Assembly (NCBI RefSeq): GCF_028389875.1
Contig: NC_084674.1
Coordinates: 12,185,501-12,249,500, forward strand
Reading direction: 5' to 3'
DNA: 64,000 bases
Source: Rhea pennata
Lineage: Eukaryota > Chordata > Aves > Rheiformes > Rheidae
Shown here in pieces: positions 40,201 to 51,916 of the stretch. The translations under genes and the position numbers were made by a program. Position 1 is the first letter of the stretch, and each line of letters opens with the position of its first letter. The notes beneath the pieces are model-generated. The model worked only from the letters and a program-made list of their open reading frames with translations, had not been told where the DNA came from and made no database searches.

Positions 40201-43200
40201 AATATCCAGTTGGGTTGACAGCTTACAGGCAATAATCTATTAATTGGCTGATAGCGATACTGTAGTACACTGACGATCTACTACAGCATGTGATACCATT
40301 CAACATTTTAGTATGAATTCCCAAAGAGTGATACGCTAGTCCCTAGAAGTTGAGAAGGGCTAATGAGGTCACTGGATTGACAGAGTCTTCTGCTGGTGCA
40401 GAAAGGTTCAGTTCTTTCTGGATTCAGTACTGATGCAGCTACTGCTGAATATTGGACCCCATTCAGTTCATAATTGGAAAGATTTTAATCAGTGGGGGTG
40501 AGTTTTGAGGAGAGCTGGGTGAGTGGTAGCTGTGCTGCCTGCTAAAGGTGAGATACTTGAGAAGCCACAAGAAATGAAGGAGTAGTTTGGCAATGAGTTC
40601 TTCGGTCATAGAGATGAAGATGTATCTGGATCCAGTGGAAGCTGAAACCAGACAAATTCAGCCTAGTGAGGAAGAGCATTTTAAACAAGTCCTTAACCCT
40701 TGTTAAGGCTTGACTCTTCTCAATCAATGGCTGTTCTTATTTAGGCCAACTACTTTTCTAACAGAAATACTCTGATTCAATTATGAGTTAATTTAAAGAT
40801 GATGTATGTCCTTTGAGTCACACAGGACAATGGTCTTTTCTGGCCTTGAAAGGTATCAACCACAGATGGACTGAAACCATAAGGTTCCAGACTGATCTAA
40901 GCCTTATGCACAGGGGCTGGTATGGTTTGGAGTTTGGGTTAAATATGATCTAAAATGAACGTGTTACAGCTTGCTTTTTCTTCTGATTTTGCCTCAAGAT
41001 GCTAACTATGGGAAAAAACACGAAGGATTTGGCTTTTTCTAGGGCTCAGGCAGTATCTCATGTCTCAGAGGTGAGAAGGCATACGAAACATTTTCCGTTT
41101 TCAACTATTCCCTGCTGGAAATCCAGGTGCGTCTTCACTGCAGTGCAATATAGAGCAATGTCAGCTAATTTAGCTGCTGGAAGCAGTCTAGCAGCACAGG
41201 GCTTGGTGAAGAAAGCAGATTCCTTGGTGCACAGCTCTGTGATTCCCTGGCTATGTTGCTTGTGACGCCTGAGAAAGCCCAGCAACGTAAACATGCCCAG
41301 AGGTGGAAAAGATGCCCTTGGACTCCTTTGCCATCCTGCTCTGGGAGTGTTCTGGAGTGTTCCCATTTCATGTTATCAGTTTCCATGGGAAAGAGAGCTG
41401 TTTGGGAGAATAATAAGGCACGTACGCAGAGGCCAGCGCGCACGTCTTTGGAATGAGGCAGCTGGATTCCATCCCTGGCTCGTACTGGTGCTTTCTGTTG
41501 TGTGGAGGCATTGGCACCATGAAATGTCAGGTCTCAAAATGGAAATGGCCTGACATTGTTTGGGACCAATTCCAGGAAATGCCTTTTTGGATAGAAGCAC
41601 TCTTGCTTGTTGCCCCTTCTCTATGACCTGTGACATGAGGAAAACAATCTAAAATAGGTCATTGTTATGCATGGAGAGAGCCGGTTCCCTAAGCCCCCTT
41701 GGTTTCCAAGTAAACGAGCTTTGGAGGTAAGTTAGGAAAAGAGGCTGATTCATTAGCAGCAAGGGAAATCTGAGCATTGGAGAGGTGCCCAGCTACCCAA
41801 AGGGATTTACGTAGTGACATGCTTCTCAAACGTTAGGCAGAACAAGCTAAGCAATACACACGCACGCTTGAACTATATCACAATCACATGCTTGCTAGGC
41901 TCATTTCTTATCTCATGGGTTTCTCTGGAGAGTATCAGTTGCTCCAATCCCTCACAGGCTTTTAAAATTCTAAGAGAAGGAGTCACAGAGATCTGTCTTC
42001 TAATGTGAGAAAACTCTATATCTGTTTTCTCTTCCAAATTAGGTCACCTTGTAAGGCAATTCTGGATGGAGTTTGTCCCTGCAGTTATAGAGGCTGTAAA
42101 TAACATATGTGTTACAACATGTTTGACAGTATTTCATTGCGCCATCACTAGTCTGTCTGAATGTCATGTCCTAAAATTAATACTAAATTAATTTTATCTG
42201 CTGAAAGACCCCAACTGTCACCCTCCTGTCTGGAATGAGATCATTTTAGGCAGTTACTTGCTCAAAGGAGGAAGAGGGCCAGCTCATTTTTCTGGCTTTA
42301 TTATTAAGAGATGGCTTTTGCACAGAGTTGAGTGCTCCGCTTTGTCAAACCATCTAGAGAGCGAGGAGGAAAACTTAACCTTTCTGGAGCGTCTTTGCTC
42401 TCTTCGTTGGTATGACAAGCAAGGGTGCCAGTTAGCATCAGTGATGAGACGGGCACTTGTCCACAAGATCAGAAACGGAAACCTGCAAGCTGCTCTTGCA
42501 CAGGATGCTGAGCAGCTGTCAGATTGTGAAGATCTCTGGCTCCTCCTGACATGGGCCAGATTTGAATCATTGACCTAGAACTGAAAAGCTTGAAATCCCT
42601 GGAGTACGAACCATGGGATAAATAGCTCTTGCAGAGTTGCATGCTTCTATTCCGCATTCAGTTGCTGCCATCTAATGGTAGATTGAGTGAAGAAACGCTT
42701 CGATAAATATCTTGTCATTGAGAATCTAGAATGTGGAAGAGTGTGTCCAAATAGTTCTGATCAGTCCCTAAGACTGTTGGGGAACCACAGTGCTTTAAGC
42801 TAGTTTTATTCCTCTGTAGAGCAATTCCACAGAGACCTGTTGTGCTGCAAATCAGGTAAGAGGTGTCCCAGTACAGAAAACAGGTCTGGGTGCTGTCTTA
42901 GCTCTTCTTTGTTGGGTGATTTCCATGTATGAAATCTGAGTGAAAGTCTGTGGCTGTAAACTGGCTTAACAACTGTCCAAGAGCAGCGGGAACCAGGTGA
43001 TGAGTGTCCGTGGCGGGTAATGATGATAAAAGAGTAGACAGATGGGAGATACCACTTTTTATTACTATGAGTATCACAGATGCACACAAAATGTCTAAGT
43101 AGCATCTCTTAAAGGACTTCGATATAGAAAGACAAGGGGATGGAGGCTAATACAAAATTAACTATCTGTAAATTATTGGGGCTGATGGCTAACAGACAGT

Positions 43201-45515
43201 AAAATTCACCTTCCTGCAAAGAAATATGAATAGCAGAAAGCAAAGAAAAAGTTGTCCTTCTCCCTGCCAGTCTTCAAGAACTGTCCGCTGGGTTTTTATA
43301 TCTCTGAAACTCCTAATTTATTTTTGTGGGCAGCTGTTATATATACACACGTACAGAGACACACACCTCAGGTTGGTCCTGGCCTGTTTCTGTCTGCATA
43401 CAGCCCCCCTAAATATAAAGATACTTTTAACCCATGCTAGCTAGCACTGTTTCACAGAGGAGAAAACTTAGAATATAATTTCTGCATCCTTATACTGCAG
43501 GAAGGATGTAGGCTTAGCCATATACGAGCCAACAGTCCTCTTTGGCTTCCGTTGGGTGTCCAGAGACACTGCTATAAGATGGTGTAAAGGGACTGCAGTC
43601 CAGTAAGCCAGAGAGGCCACTGGCATTGCACGAAGAGTGCTGGGGACTGGTGACAGGGGAACTTGCATGGCCTGGCAGTCAGACTAGGCCTGTCACTGGT
43701 GCTAACTGCAGTGAAGACATAAATCAGAGCTTTATAGTTGAGAAGTATCTTCAATAGTCTCTAGTAATCCAAGAAATGTCATTTTATGGCAGGAAACTGG
43801 GAAGAAAAAAAGGTCTGTGGATAGAGTACTGGAAAGAGCTCTAAATTTCCCCTATCCTTGGCTGAAGGAATACTTGTCAGAAAGTCCAGGAGAAGAGGGA
43901 AAGAGGCATAAAGGGAAACATAAAGGAGGGAAAGAGAATGCCAAACTTATTCTGAGGCTCACTGAAGGAAACAGTCCTTAAAAGTACTGAGAAGAGAAAC
44001 AGAAATGGGCGCAATGAGCCCTTTAAGCCTATGTAACTGCTAGGAATATTACCCATAAATCTGTGAGTGTGCAGAGAAAAACAGCCCATGCGAATTTTAG
44101 CTTGGTGGAGACAGAAAGGATCTTAGCATGAAGTTGCTTAACTTTGTGCCAGCAAGTGCCTCCCAAACTGCAGTGAGCAGCTGAACTGTCCTATCTAGAG
44201 TGTCGCAGAGCTTATTTGTAGTCAGGGTCCAGTCGCTGTTACGTTACATCAAAGCCACGATCTACCTAAACACTGCTATTGCCCTTTTGGGAGGGTAGGG
44301 CTTTGTGCCACTGCTATAAGATGGTGTTCTCAAATACCTACCCACTAGTGATAAATCGGCGTTTTCAGAGTGATATGTGAGGGTTAGCAAAACAGTCTTG
44401 TCTCCTCCTACATGTAGGTGAAGTTCTAGGGTCAGGTGCTGGGCGCTGCTGATGCAGCTGATGGTTGGACCTAAGAGGGCAAACCCTTGTACAGCAGTGT
44501 AATCCTTGAGCTAGAACCATTACCAAAGTATCTTTGTCAGTCAAGTTCTCCAGGAGACTTTCTGCTTGCTCTGTAGATATTTTTCTTTGAAGCTCAATGG
44601 TAAAGGGATAGCAGAATACATGTAACAGGTTTAAAAATATTTTTGCAAGGTTGCTGTTTTTTAAACAACATCCCTTTCCTTCTTATTTCCCATAGGGAAA
44701 CACTATCTTCAGACCATGCTCATGGAAGCATCAGTTGCAAAGCGAAGACATAAAATTACATGAAGGGAGCTGAAATTTAAGCCTTGCCATTATAGCAGTG
44801 ACATTCAGCAGTAACACGCAGCAGCTGCAAGGTTTCATTACTGTCACTTGCAAAAACTCCCTTTCCAAAACTTCCAACTCCCTTTCATGTGCCTTGCTTC
44901 AAACCAAAGCTTGCAGGCCCAGAGGCACCATTTTATCAGGAGGAACCCTTTAGCATAGCATTACGCCTGAGAGATTTCTGCAGGAGATGATATTGCTGCG
45001 GCACTGAGGTATGATTTAATATCCTCAATTGTTCTGAAAATTTGAGCTGCGTGATTCAGGAAGCTTGCATGAGTACAGTCATTCAGTGCTTAATGGGATT
45101 TATGTGCTTAACTGTAATGGGTTTCTAACGTATTGATGCAGTATGGGAGGAGGATAAAATCGAGTCAACAGGAGTTCTGCCACTGATTTCAGTGGGGCCA
45201 GGCTTTGGCACAGGGAGCTTGAAACAAGAACTCTTAAGTGCAAATAAAAAAAAAAAAAAAAGGAAAGAAAAAAAAAGAAAATTGTCTTTCCTCAACTCTT
45301 AATTGCAACTGTTGTTTGCTCAGCGTGTACTGAAAGTTTAAAGCCTTCCAGATACTGTCGGGGGAGACTTGGGCATGTCCCTCAGCCAGGAGCAGGGCGA
45401 CGTACCCTAGTACCCCCAAGTGCTTCCTTCCAGGGGGCTGTTTCCCGGGAGCCCTCTGGCTCCCCGAGTATATTAATAATTATTAATAATAACGGTTTGG
45501 TGGGGATTTCTGGGA
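40201..45515. other. Upstream flank of SLC41A3, no gene recognised
   Basis: About 5.3 kb of single-copy-looking sequence before the CpG island. Open frames at 41058-41443, 42258-42578 and 43226-43444 are short, overlap on opposite strands and match nothing I know. A possible CR1 end lies near 40740-40865. The segment 45160-45215 contains gccactgatttcagtggggc followed by caggctttggcac, a phrase common in old dispersed amniote repeats. An A-rich run is at 45245-45280. Proximal enhancers for SLC41A3 could be here but cannot be seen directly. Confidence 0.55.
40740..40865 (+). mobile_element. Possible CR1/L3-type LINE 3' end (sense)
   Basis: The end of this segment, caatggtcttttctggcctt followed by gaaaggtatc, resembles the sense 3' end of the same old LINE family seen in antisense at 29685-29900 (consensus 'aatggtcccttctggccttagaatctatga'). 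Only the last 40 bases or so are convincing. The 5' border is a guess. Confidence 0.4.
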
Positions 45516-45519
45516 GGCG

Positions 45520-45960
45520 CCAGGCTGCAGCGCGGGGGCGGGCGCGCCTCCCGGCGCCCGCCTCCGCCGGGGCCGGCCCCGCGGCTGCCACTCAGGGCGC
45601 CGCCCGCCGCCGGGGGCCGGGCTCGAACCCGCGGCGGCGGCGCAGGGCGGGCCCCGAGCCGCGCCCGCCGCCCGCCACATGTGGCGCGCGCCTCCCCCCC
45701 CCCTCCCCCCGCTTGCATCCGTTCCAGCTGCGCCCGCGGCCCCTGCCCGAGGCAGGGCGAGGGAGCGGGTGAGTGCTGCGGGTGCGGGTTTCCTCCTGCC
45801 GTGGTGGTGGCCGGGGGCGGACGGACCCTGGGCTGGGCTGTCCTCCCTTGCCCGCCCCAGCCGCGTTTGGGATCTTCCAGCTGCGTCCTCTGCTCCCCAG
45901 ACGTGTGCCGGGAGGAGGACTGATGGTCGCTGGGGTAGGGCAGGGTTTAGGGTGGCTGGG
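45520..45960 (+). promoter_or_regulatory. CpG island promoter of SLC41A3
   Basis: A sharp change from AT-rich DNA (tattaataattattaataat at about 45472-45492) to very GC-rich DNA dense in CpG, including gcgcgggggcgggcgcgcct and ccgcggctgcc. Possible GC boxes (gggcggg) are visible. No TATA box sits at a convincing distance, so a dispersed-start CpG promoter is likely. It lies directly upstream of the probable non-coding first exon and about 0.8-1.2 kb before the first coding exon. Open frames on both strands through the island, up to 198 codons on the minus strand, are explained by lack of AT-rich stop codons. Confidence 0.8.
45600..45768 (+). other. SLC41A3 exon 1, probable non-coding 5' UTR
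   Basis: Within the CpG island a strong splice donor, gggagcgg|gtgagtgctg, sits at 45768/45769. The next good acceptor downstream on this strand, tggctttgtttttcag, ends at 46756 just before the start codon of the first coding exon. Together they define a typical 5' UTR exon and a 988-bp first intron. The 5' edge given here is a guess, because the transcription start cannot be read from the sequence. Confidence 0.5.
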
Positions 45961-46756
45961 GCCTGTCCTACAAATGGCAGCATCACTGCACATCGGGCAG
46001 GAGGCGGTGGGGAAGGATTTGGGGCGCTGGCTGCGCAGCGGGGCAGTCGGGATGAATGGTAGTTACGCGAAGGGATCAAGGTGTACGGACAAGGAAAGGG
46101 TGACTGGTAATGATTTTGCCTGGTTATTTATTTTAATGAGATGCCGTGGGGCTGTGGGAGGCGCTCTGTTGATACCGAATTGCACAGTGAGCGTGCGTGT
46201 GTCATACAAGGTGCAAGAGGAAGAAAAGGTGTACAGATCAGAGGATAAAAGAGCTCCCCTGTTATCAAGGAGTGATTGACAGCTGTCTGTGCTGTGCTGG
46301 CTGTGGATTGCACTGCCCTGTGCTGGATTACAAGATGCACATTGATCCCATTTGATGGCCAAGGCTCAGTCTCTCCAAAGGGTTGGATTCTGATGGCTTT
46401 CTCAGTTCCTGTGACTCCAGCGTGAGGAGCTGGCAGGTCAAGAATTCAAGCTGCATGCAACATCCTGCATATCCTTCCAGATGTTTCCTGGGTGGCAGCA
46501 GTCTAATGTGACTGCAGGCCTGGCAAGAGAGATGGGACTGCGGAAAGGGAAATCAGTTTGTTACAGCACAAAGCTGATGGTAAATTGAGCTCCAGCGTTT
46601 GGGCCAGCGGCAAATGGGTTGTGTCTAGGGTTGGGCAAGTTAGTGGTATTTTGGTATCACATTGGTGGAATGGGCAAAAAAAATGAAGGGTTTTCTGTCC
46701 CTGACCTATGTAGTACCTTCTTTCATTGTCTCTTTGTTTCTGGCTTTGTTTTTCAG
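45769..46756 (+). other. SLC41A3 intron 1
   Basis: Begins gtgagt and ends tttttcag. The first 200 bases remain CpG-rich. The rest is ordinary DNA with no recognisable repeat. Open frames here are extensions of the CpG-island frames and show no family resemblance. Confidence 0.5.
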
Positions 46757-46784
46757 AATAATTCTGTGATTCAAGGAAGCCACC

Positions 46785-47075
46785 ATGAAGGGTGAGGAAG
46801 CACGACAGAGGAGAAAAGAGGGTAGGACTAGGAATGGAGAGCGATCCAGGCACAAAGGAAAGAGCAAGGGTAAACACAGAGACAGCCGACTTGGCAGCCA
46901 GGAGGCAGAGGATGCCTGTTTGCTTGCACAGCAGAAGCTGTTGGCTGAGGAGAAAGCGGCCATGGCAAAGTTGCAGGAAGAGTCGGCCATTGCAATTTGC
47001 CTGCAGGTGCTTCTGCCGTACCTCCTAGCTGGGCTTGGCATGGTCTTGGCAGGCATGGTTTTGGATTACGTTCAG
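46785..47075 (+). CDS. SLC41A3: SLC41A3 first coding exon (N-terminus and first membrane helix)
   Basis: This exon encodes the first 97 residues of a SLC41 (MgtE-type) magnesium transporter. The exon begins at 46757 after a good acceptor. The ATG at 46785 lies in a strong context (gccaccatgaag), and an in-frame TGA at 46767-46769 fixes it as the start. The beginning, MKGEEARQRR, parallels the human SLC41A3 start (MDGTETRQRR, recalled from memory). A very basic stretch follows (about residues 7-35), then a charged, possibly helical segment (about 38-67), then the first membrane helix (about 72-95, with [20 protein letters not shown]). The exon ends VQ|gtaagg in phase 0, joining cleanly to the HWDVF exon at 57823. 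In SLC41 proteins the N-terminus is thought to be cytosolic; SLC41A3 has been linked to mitochondrial Mg2+ export. No classical signal peptide is visible. Confidence 0.92.
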
Positions 47076-50000
47076 GTAAGGGAAAAGAACGGATCTGAAA
47101 TACCTGGAATGGGCAAGGTGGGAGATCTATCTTCAGAGGCAGAGGATTTGCTCTGGAGATGGCAATGGTGAATTTACAGCAGTTTCTCATACAGTGTATC
47201 CTTCATCTATTACGTAATTACTTTGTGCAGCTCTCAGGAGAGTGCGTCTGGTGTTTTTCTGGTCCTTTATGTCCTCTGGAGGCAAAAGGCAGCATGGTGC
47301 TGGAGAACGTATGAATGAGCTGAGGCACTTATGTGGGAAAGTGCAGCCCTGTGCCGAGGTTGTAGCTTGGTCCCGGGAGCAGGGTGGCTGAGCTGCAGCC
47401 CCAAGGGCTGTGGTTGCACAGCACTTTCCTGCAGCAGAATATAGCTGTTTTGTTCCTGGTCCTGGACATAGCTTTGGAAAGCTCTGCATCCCCTCCTTCA
47501 TTGCTCAAGGATCCAGGCAGCCCAGCACTGTTAACACCTCAAACAGCCAGGATCATCTTGCTGGCGCTTTCCCTTTTCTAAGGCCTTGTAGCAATCACTT
47601 AAATCCTTGAGTCTCTTTCTAGTCTGTGATATGCAATTCTGTGACAGTCAGAACCAGACCTTGCCTCTCATAGTGAAACAATGGAGAGCTTTAAAGTAGT
47701 GATGAGGACTTAATTTTAGGCAGTTTAAAGCTGTAGTTATTTTCCAGAATGAAAATTGTTGTGTCTTTGTGCTCCAGATTACTCTCACTGCTCTCTGCCT
47801 TTTTGTTAACCCTTATTATTTGACTAGCTAGCTGTTGGGTCAGACTGACCTGAGCTATCTGGTACAGTGACACTGAAACTACTGTGCTTGCACAGACAGC
47901 TTTCACATATCTGGAGCTATGTTTCTTTGCTAATAGCTCTCAGCTGATCTCCCTAAGCTAAAAAGCTATAAAGGTTTAAGAGTGACAGGATATCCTTAAG
48001 TGACTTCAGCATGTGCTCAATATCTCGCAGAATACCTACTTGGATGAGAAAATACCAAGGCAAATCTCCAACACAGTCACAACTATTGTTTGTCTCCTTT
48101 GATACTGTTCTGAGAGTCTCGAGCCTTGAGCAGCCACTTTCAAGTTTATTTTTAGACTGTTTAGATGGTCCTGCCCATCGCTGTGGGTCTCTGACATTAA
48201 ATGTGTGTTACCTCCTAGCCTGAGATATTAAGGTATAAAATAGATTGCAGATAGATTTATAGCATTGAGATGTTTTTCACTCTTAGACTATTTTTCCCTG
48301 TAGTGTTTTTCTTGAGAAAGGAGTGGGCCACTAATTTGACTATAACGTGAAGTAAACCTCATTTCTCTGAAACCACAGAAATCTGGTTTCTGTTTCAGGC
48401 AAATAAAGAGCTCACAAAAAGCCTTCATGTTAATCTTTAAAGCCTGGGAAATCAACCCATCCAATATCACATAGCAAAAATAGGCCTTTGGCTGTTAGCA
48501 CAGCGGCATTTCATGTGTGAGCAAGGACCACTCGAGTGCACCTCGTTGTGTGCTCACTGCTGCTAGGATCTGTCCTCCCTGTCTGCCAGCCAGCCCTTGC
48601 CTTTGCCCCTGCTGCTGCTGCCTGTGGGGCACTGGGAGATGGTCCATGGCTTTGGCCCCTAGCACCTGCAGTCCTCTTGCTCTCAACCTCTCCATCTAAA
48701 CTCTCTTCCCTGTCATTTCCTAAAGCAGGAAACAGAAGATCAAGGTAAGAAACAGAAAAAATACATAGTTATGAGCTGATATAGAGCTAGAAGAATCAGA
48801 AGTGATACTGCTCTGATAGCTGGGTCTTAGGGTTCCTGGAAAGTGTTAGCATCCTGTGGGTCTAGAGGTCAGGATTGTGCTGTCTTTTAACACTGCTGTG
48901 TTATAAGTCATCACCAGTATCCCTGTCCCTCCACTGCAGATATGATAAAAGTATGCTTGAAATTGTGTTCTTTGGCACAAGTCACTTTTTTGTGCTGCTT
49001 TTGTACTGTGGCTGTGGATGGAGGCCCAGAGCAGGGCCAGGGCCCCACCAGAGAGACTATTTTTGCCCTACTTGCTCCAGGGCAATGCTGCTTGTTGACT
49101 AGTTTGCAAGGTTAGGAATTTAGTGTATATGCATGCAGAGAAGGGGAGCAGTGCATTTCCCCAGATTTTGCCATGAAGGATGTGCAGCTGTAAGGGTCAT
49201 TTTTTTTCTCAACTAGTTGTGTAGCCTTGTTTCCTGCTGCTTGGCAACACTCTTTCTTCACAAATAGGGTGCATCTCTTTGTGGACAAATCTGGTATGCC
49301 TCTTTGCCAGAAAATGTATACATCCTTTGCTGGTACATATGGTGCAAGTCTTTATGAGAGACTCCTTAAATGTATAATACAATGACCCAGTGTACATACA
49401 CAAGTCGCCTGAATCAGTTACCTTCTCTGCATGTTGATTCATCAGTTGAAAGCTTTTTATGGTGCTTACTTAGAAACAGAGTAAGCTGAAGCATGATAAA
49501 CTCATAACTCCTGGCAGGTTGCAGTTTTAATACAGGATGTATTGCTGCTGTGTTTTCAAATTGTATCTGAATCATTCAAGATCACTGATAGTTCCTTCAC
49601 TCTAATGTTTCTGCCTGTCAGTAATCCAGTCAGCAGATAAGGTGACATTTGGGCCTACGTATGCACATTATCAGACCTCTGAAAAACAGTGGCTGCTGCC
49701 CAGAACTTGTCCTTTATTCTTTATTTACTTTGTGAGTTTCTAACCAGAACTGGGCCTTCGTGTTGTTGCTTCTAAGTTCTTGGCTGGTACGAGATTGGAT
49801 TACGTGTGTTTATTGTGGGATTTTTATTAACATCCTTCTTCCAGCCATTGTGGATTTTCTTCCAGTTAGATTAACTGAAATGATCTCCCTTTCCTGCTTT
49901 CAGCTCAACAAAGCATTGTTAGGTGGAAGAGACACACAGATGGGGAGCAGAGAAGGCTTCGCATGTGGCTGTCCCAAAATAGCAACCTAGAAAGTATCAG

Positions 50001-50326
50001 AGGACAGAGTCCCACATCAACAGCTAGGGCTCTTTTTAGGCAACCTGTAATGCTTCTGTAGAGATGTGTGTACCATCTCAGCCCCCTAGGCCTCGTCTTT
50101 GGTTGATATGCATTTAGACTAAAGGAAATGCACCATCCAAAATTACTGAGAGCTTCTTAAGTTCCCTATTTATCTACAAGGCAAAAGTATACCTTGTTCT
50201 GTCTAATCTGGCCAATGCACTTAACTGCAAGCTGGGGAGCCTGTCATTGGGGCAGAGTCCATAGCCCGTTAATCTTTACATCTCTTTGCAGAGAATATCA
50301 GGGAATGGACTGGTTAGTATAAAATG

Positions 50327-50375
50327 TAGTAAGGCAATGTAAGTAATGTAAGTAATGTAAGTAAGTAATGTTAGT
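50327..50375. repeat. Short (GTAAGTAAT)n-like array
   Basis: Several imperfect copies of gtaagtaat / taatgtaa in tandem. Each copy contains a splice-donor-like gtaagt, but no exon lies beside it. Confidence 0.8.
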
Positions 50376-51916
50376 AAGGCAGTGTAATTTAAACATTGAA
50401 TTTGAACTGAACTGAGAAACCTTTATGTTTCACACCTACAACTGAACACTTAGTTTTAGTAGTTTGCCTTCACTAGGGTATGGCTGTGTTTGAACTTGTG
50501 GTTAAATAGTGAAAAAAAGCATGGTTGTTGACCTACTAACCCAGTCCTATACCCTTTCATACTAAACTGTGCTTTTAAAGCCTTTTGACCCTTTGATCCA
50601 AGTAGCTCGTCTAAATTATTAGAGAAGAACCTTGACAGAATACCCTGACTCCTTTCCCCATGTGCTTGGCTTCAAGTTGCAGAATATTCTCCTGTCGTTA
50701 CTGAGCAGGATGCAGATTCCATGGCCATGATGTAGCTTTGATTCCTGGACGTGTGTCAGCCGTTTGACTGTGGAGACACCGGGATGAGACCCCCGCCTCT
50801 AGGGCCAAAGATAGTATGTTCCTGGGAATATACAGAAGCAATGTGTTTTACTTTAGGACAGAAAAAGAGATGAGCTTGCAGCATGCCCTGGAAATGGTTG
50901 CCCTTTTTCTCCCTTGCCTGTGGTGTAGTTAGATTGTGGAGCTACCTTAAATAAGCTCTGGCTATGACTCTTATCTTGGCCTTTGCAAACTAGCAGAAAG
51001 TTGAAGTGATGACAGCAGATAAGGGTGTTCGCTTTTGAAGCTTATTGGCTAGTTCTCTGCATTTTTTTTTCTCCTCTGAAAGCCAGTCATTCAGAGGTAT
51101 AGCTGGCATACACTGATTGTTACCTTCTGCTGAGACCATGAAGGGGACAGGAAAGCCCAGAGTCTAGAGGGGCCGATCTTCTTGCACTTGCTGATTTAGC
51201 TCTGTTGCTTGCCTGGGAGAATGGTACCAGCATAAGACTGTCAGCAACGAGAAGTGTGGACTCATGTTTTCGTTGACCTTTCTTCACCTTGGAGGAGAGC
51301 AAAGCAGAACCTGGTGGTTAACTCCCTACCTCCTCGGCCTTGGGACAGTGAGAAAAGTTCAGTGTTGCTTATGGTGGGAGTGAGGGAACTGGGGCTGGTT
51401 CAGAGTAGGCTTATATATTAAACCATCGTATCAAAGGCTAGCCGCAGGCAAGAAGTGTAACCCGAGGAGAAAGGACACTAGTGTGTTTGAGCGTGCTGAG
51501 GGATTCTTGCATGACCTGTCACTGTTTGAATGCTGTAGCCCAAGCAGGTCTTTCTGGTTTTTACGAAGGTGGTGGGAGCTGAGTGGGGTGTGGGCTCATT
51601 TCTATTCATCCATGGACATCTCCACAATCTTCTTATATGTATTTTTTTAATTCCCCTCTGGATATAACTTGGAGAAATAGTGTCCATCAAGTTCGCTGCC
51701 ACCTGGACTCAAACCAGCTGAACTGATTTTGGAAGATACCCTTGCTTGCATCCCTCTGGAAGCACTGGAGGAGGAGGAGAAGAAATTTGTCATCATTGCT
51801 GTGGTTTGAGGAAAACATTTCTTTTGACTTTGGAGTGATTTACTAGGAGGATCTGTGTGATGTCCTGATCTCCCTTGCCATTCTCTGTGCTGAGCATGGG
51901 GTAGCACTGTTTGACC

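Noticed and set aside
40212..40234. ggggtt-like spot at the expected T-arm position of the tRNA-Ile fragment
   Set aside because: Only gggtt coincides; the other 30 or so positions of the 3' half match at chance level, so it is not counted as a full tRNA pseudogene.
42258..42578. 106-codon plus-strand frame with charged helical-looking sequence
   Set aside because: No known family, no splice support and no promoter signal nearby.
45483..46079. 198-codon minus-strand frame rich in Pro, Ala, Gly and Arg
   Set aside because: Lies across the CpG island where stop codons are rare; the composition simply reflects GC content.
47076..47171. Extension of the first coding exon past its donor
   Set aside because: The GTAAGG donor at 47076 and the perfect phase match to the HWDVF exon make the extra 31 codons intronic.
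48367..48398. Imperfect hairpin (ctgaaac...gtttcag)
   Set aside because: Short stem with a 3-base bulge; no evidence of a small RNA.
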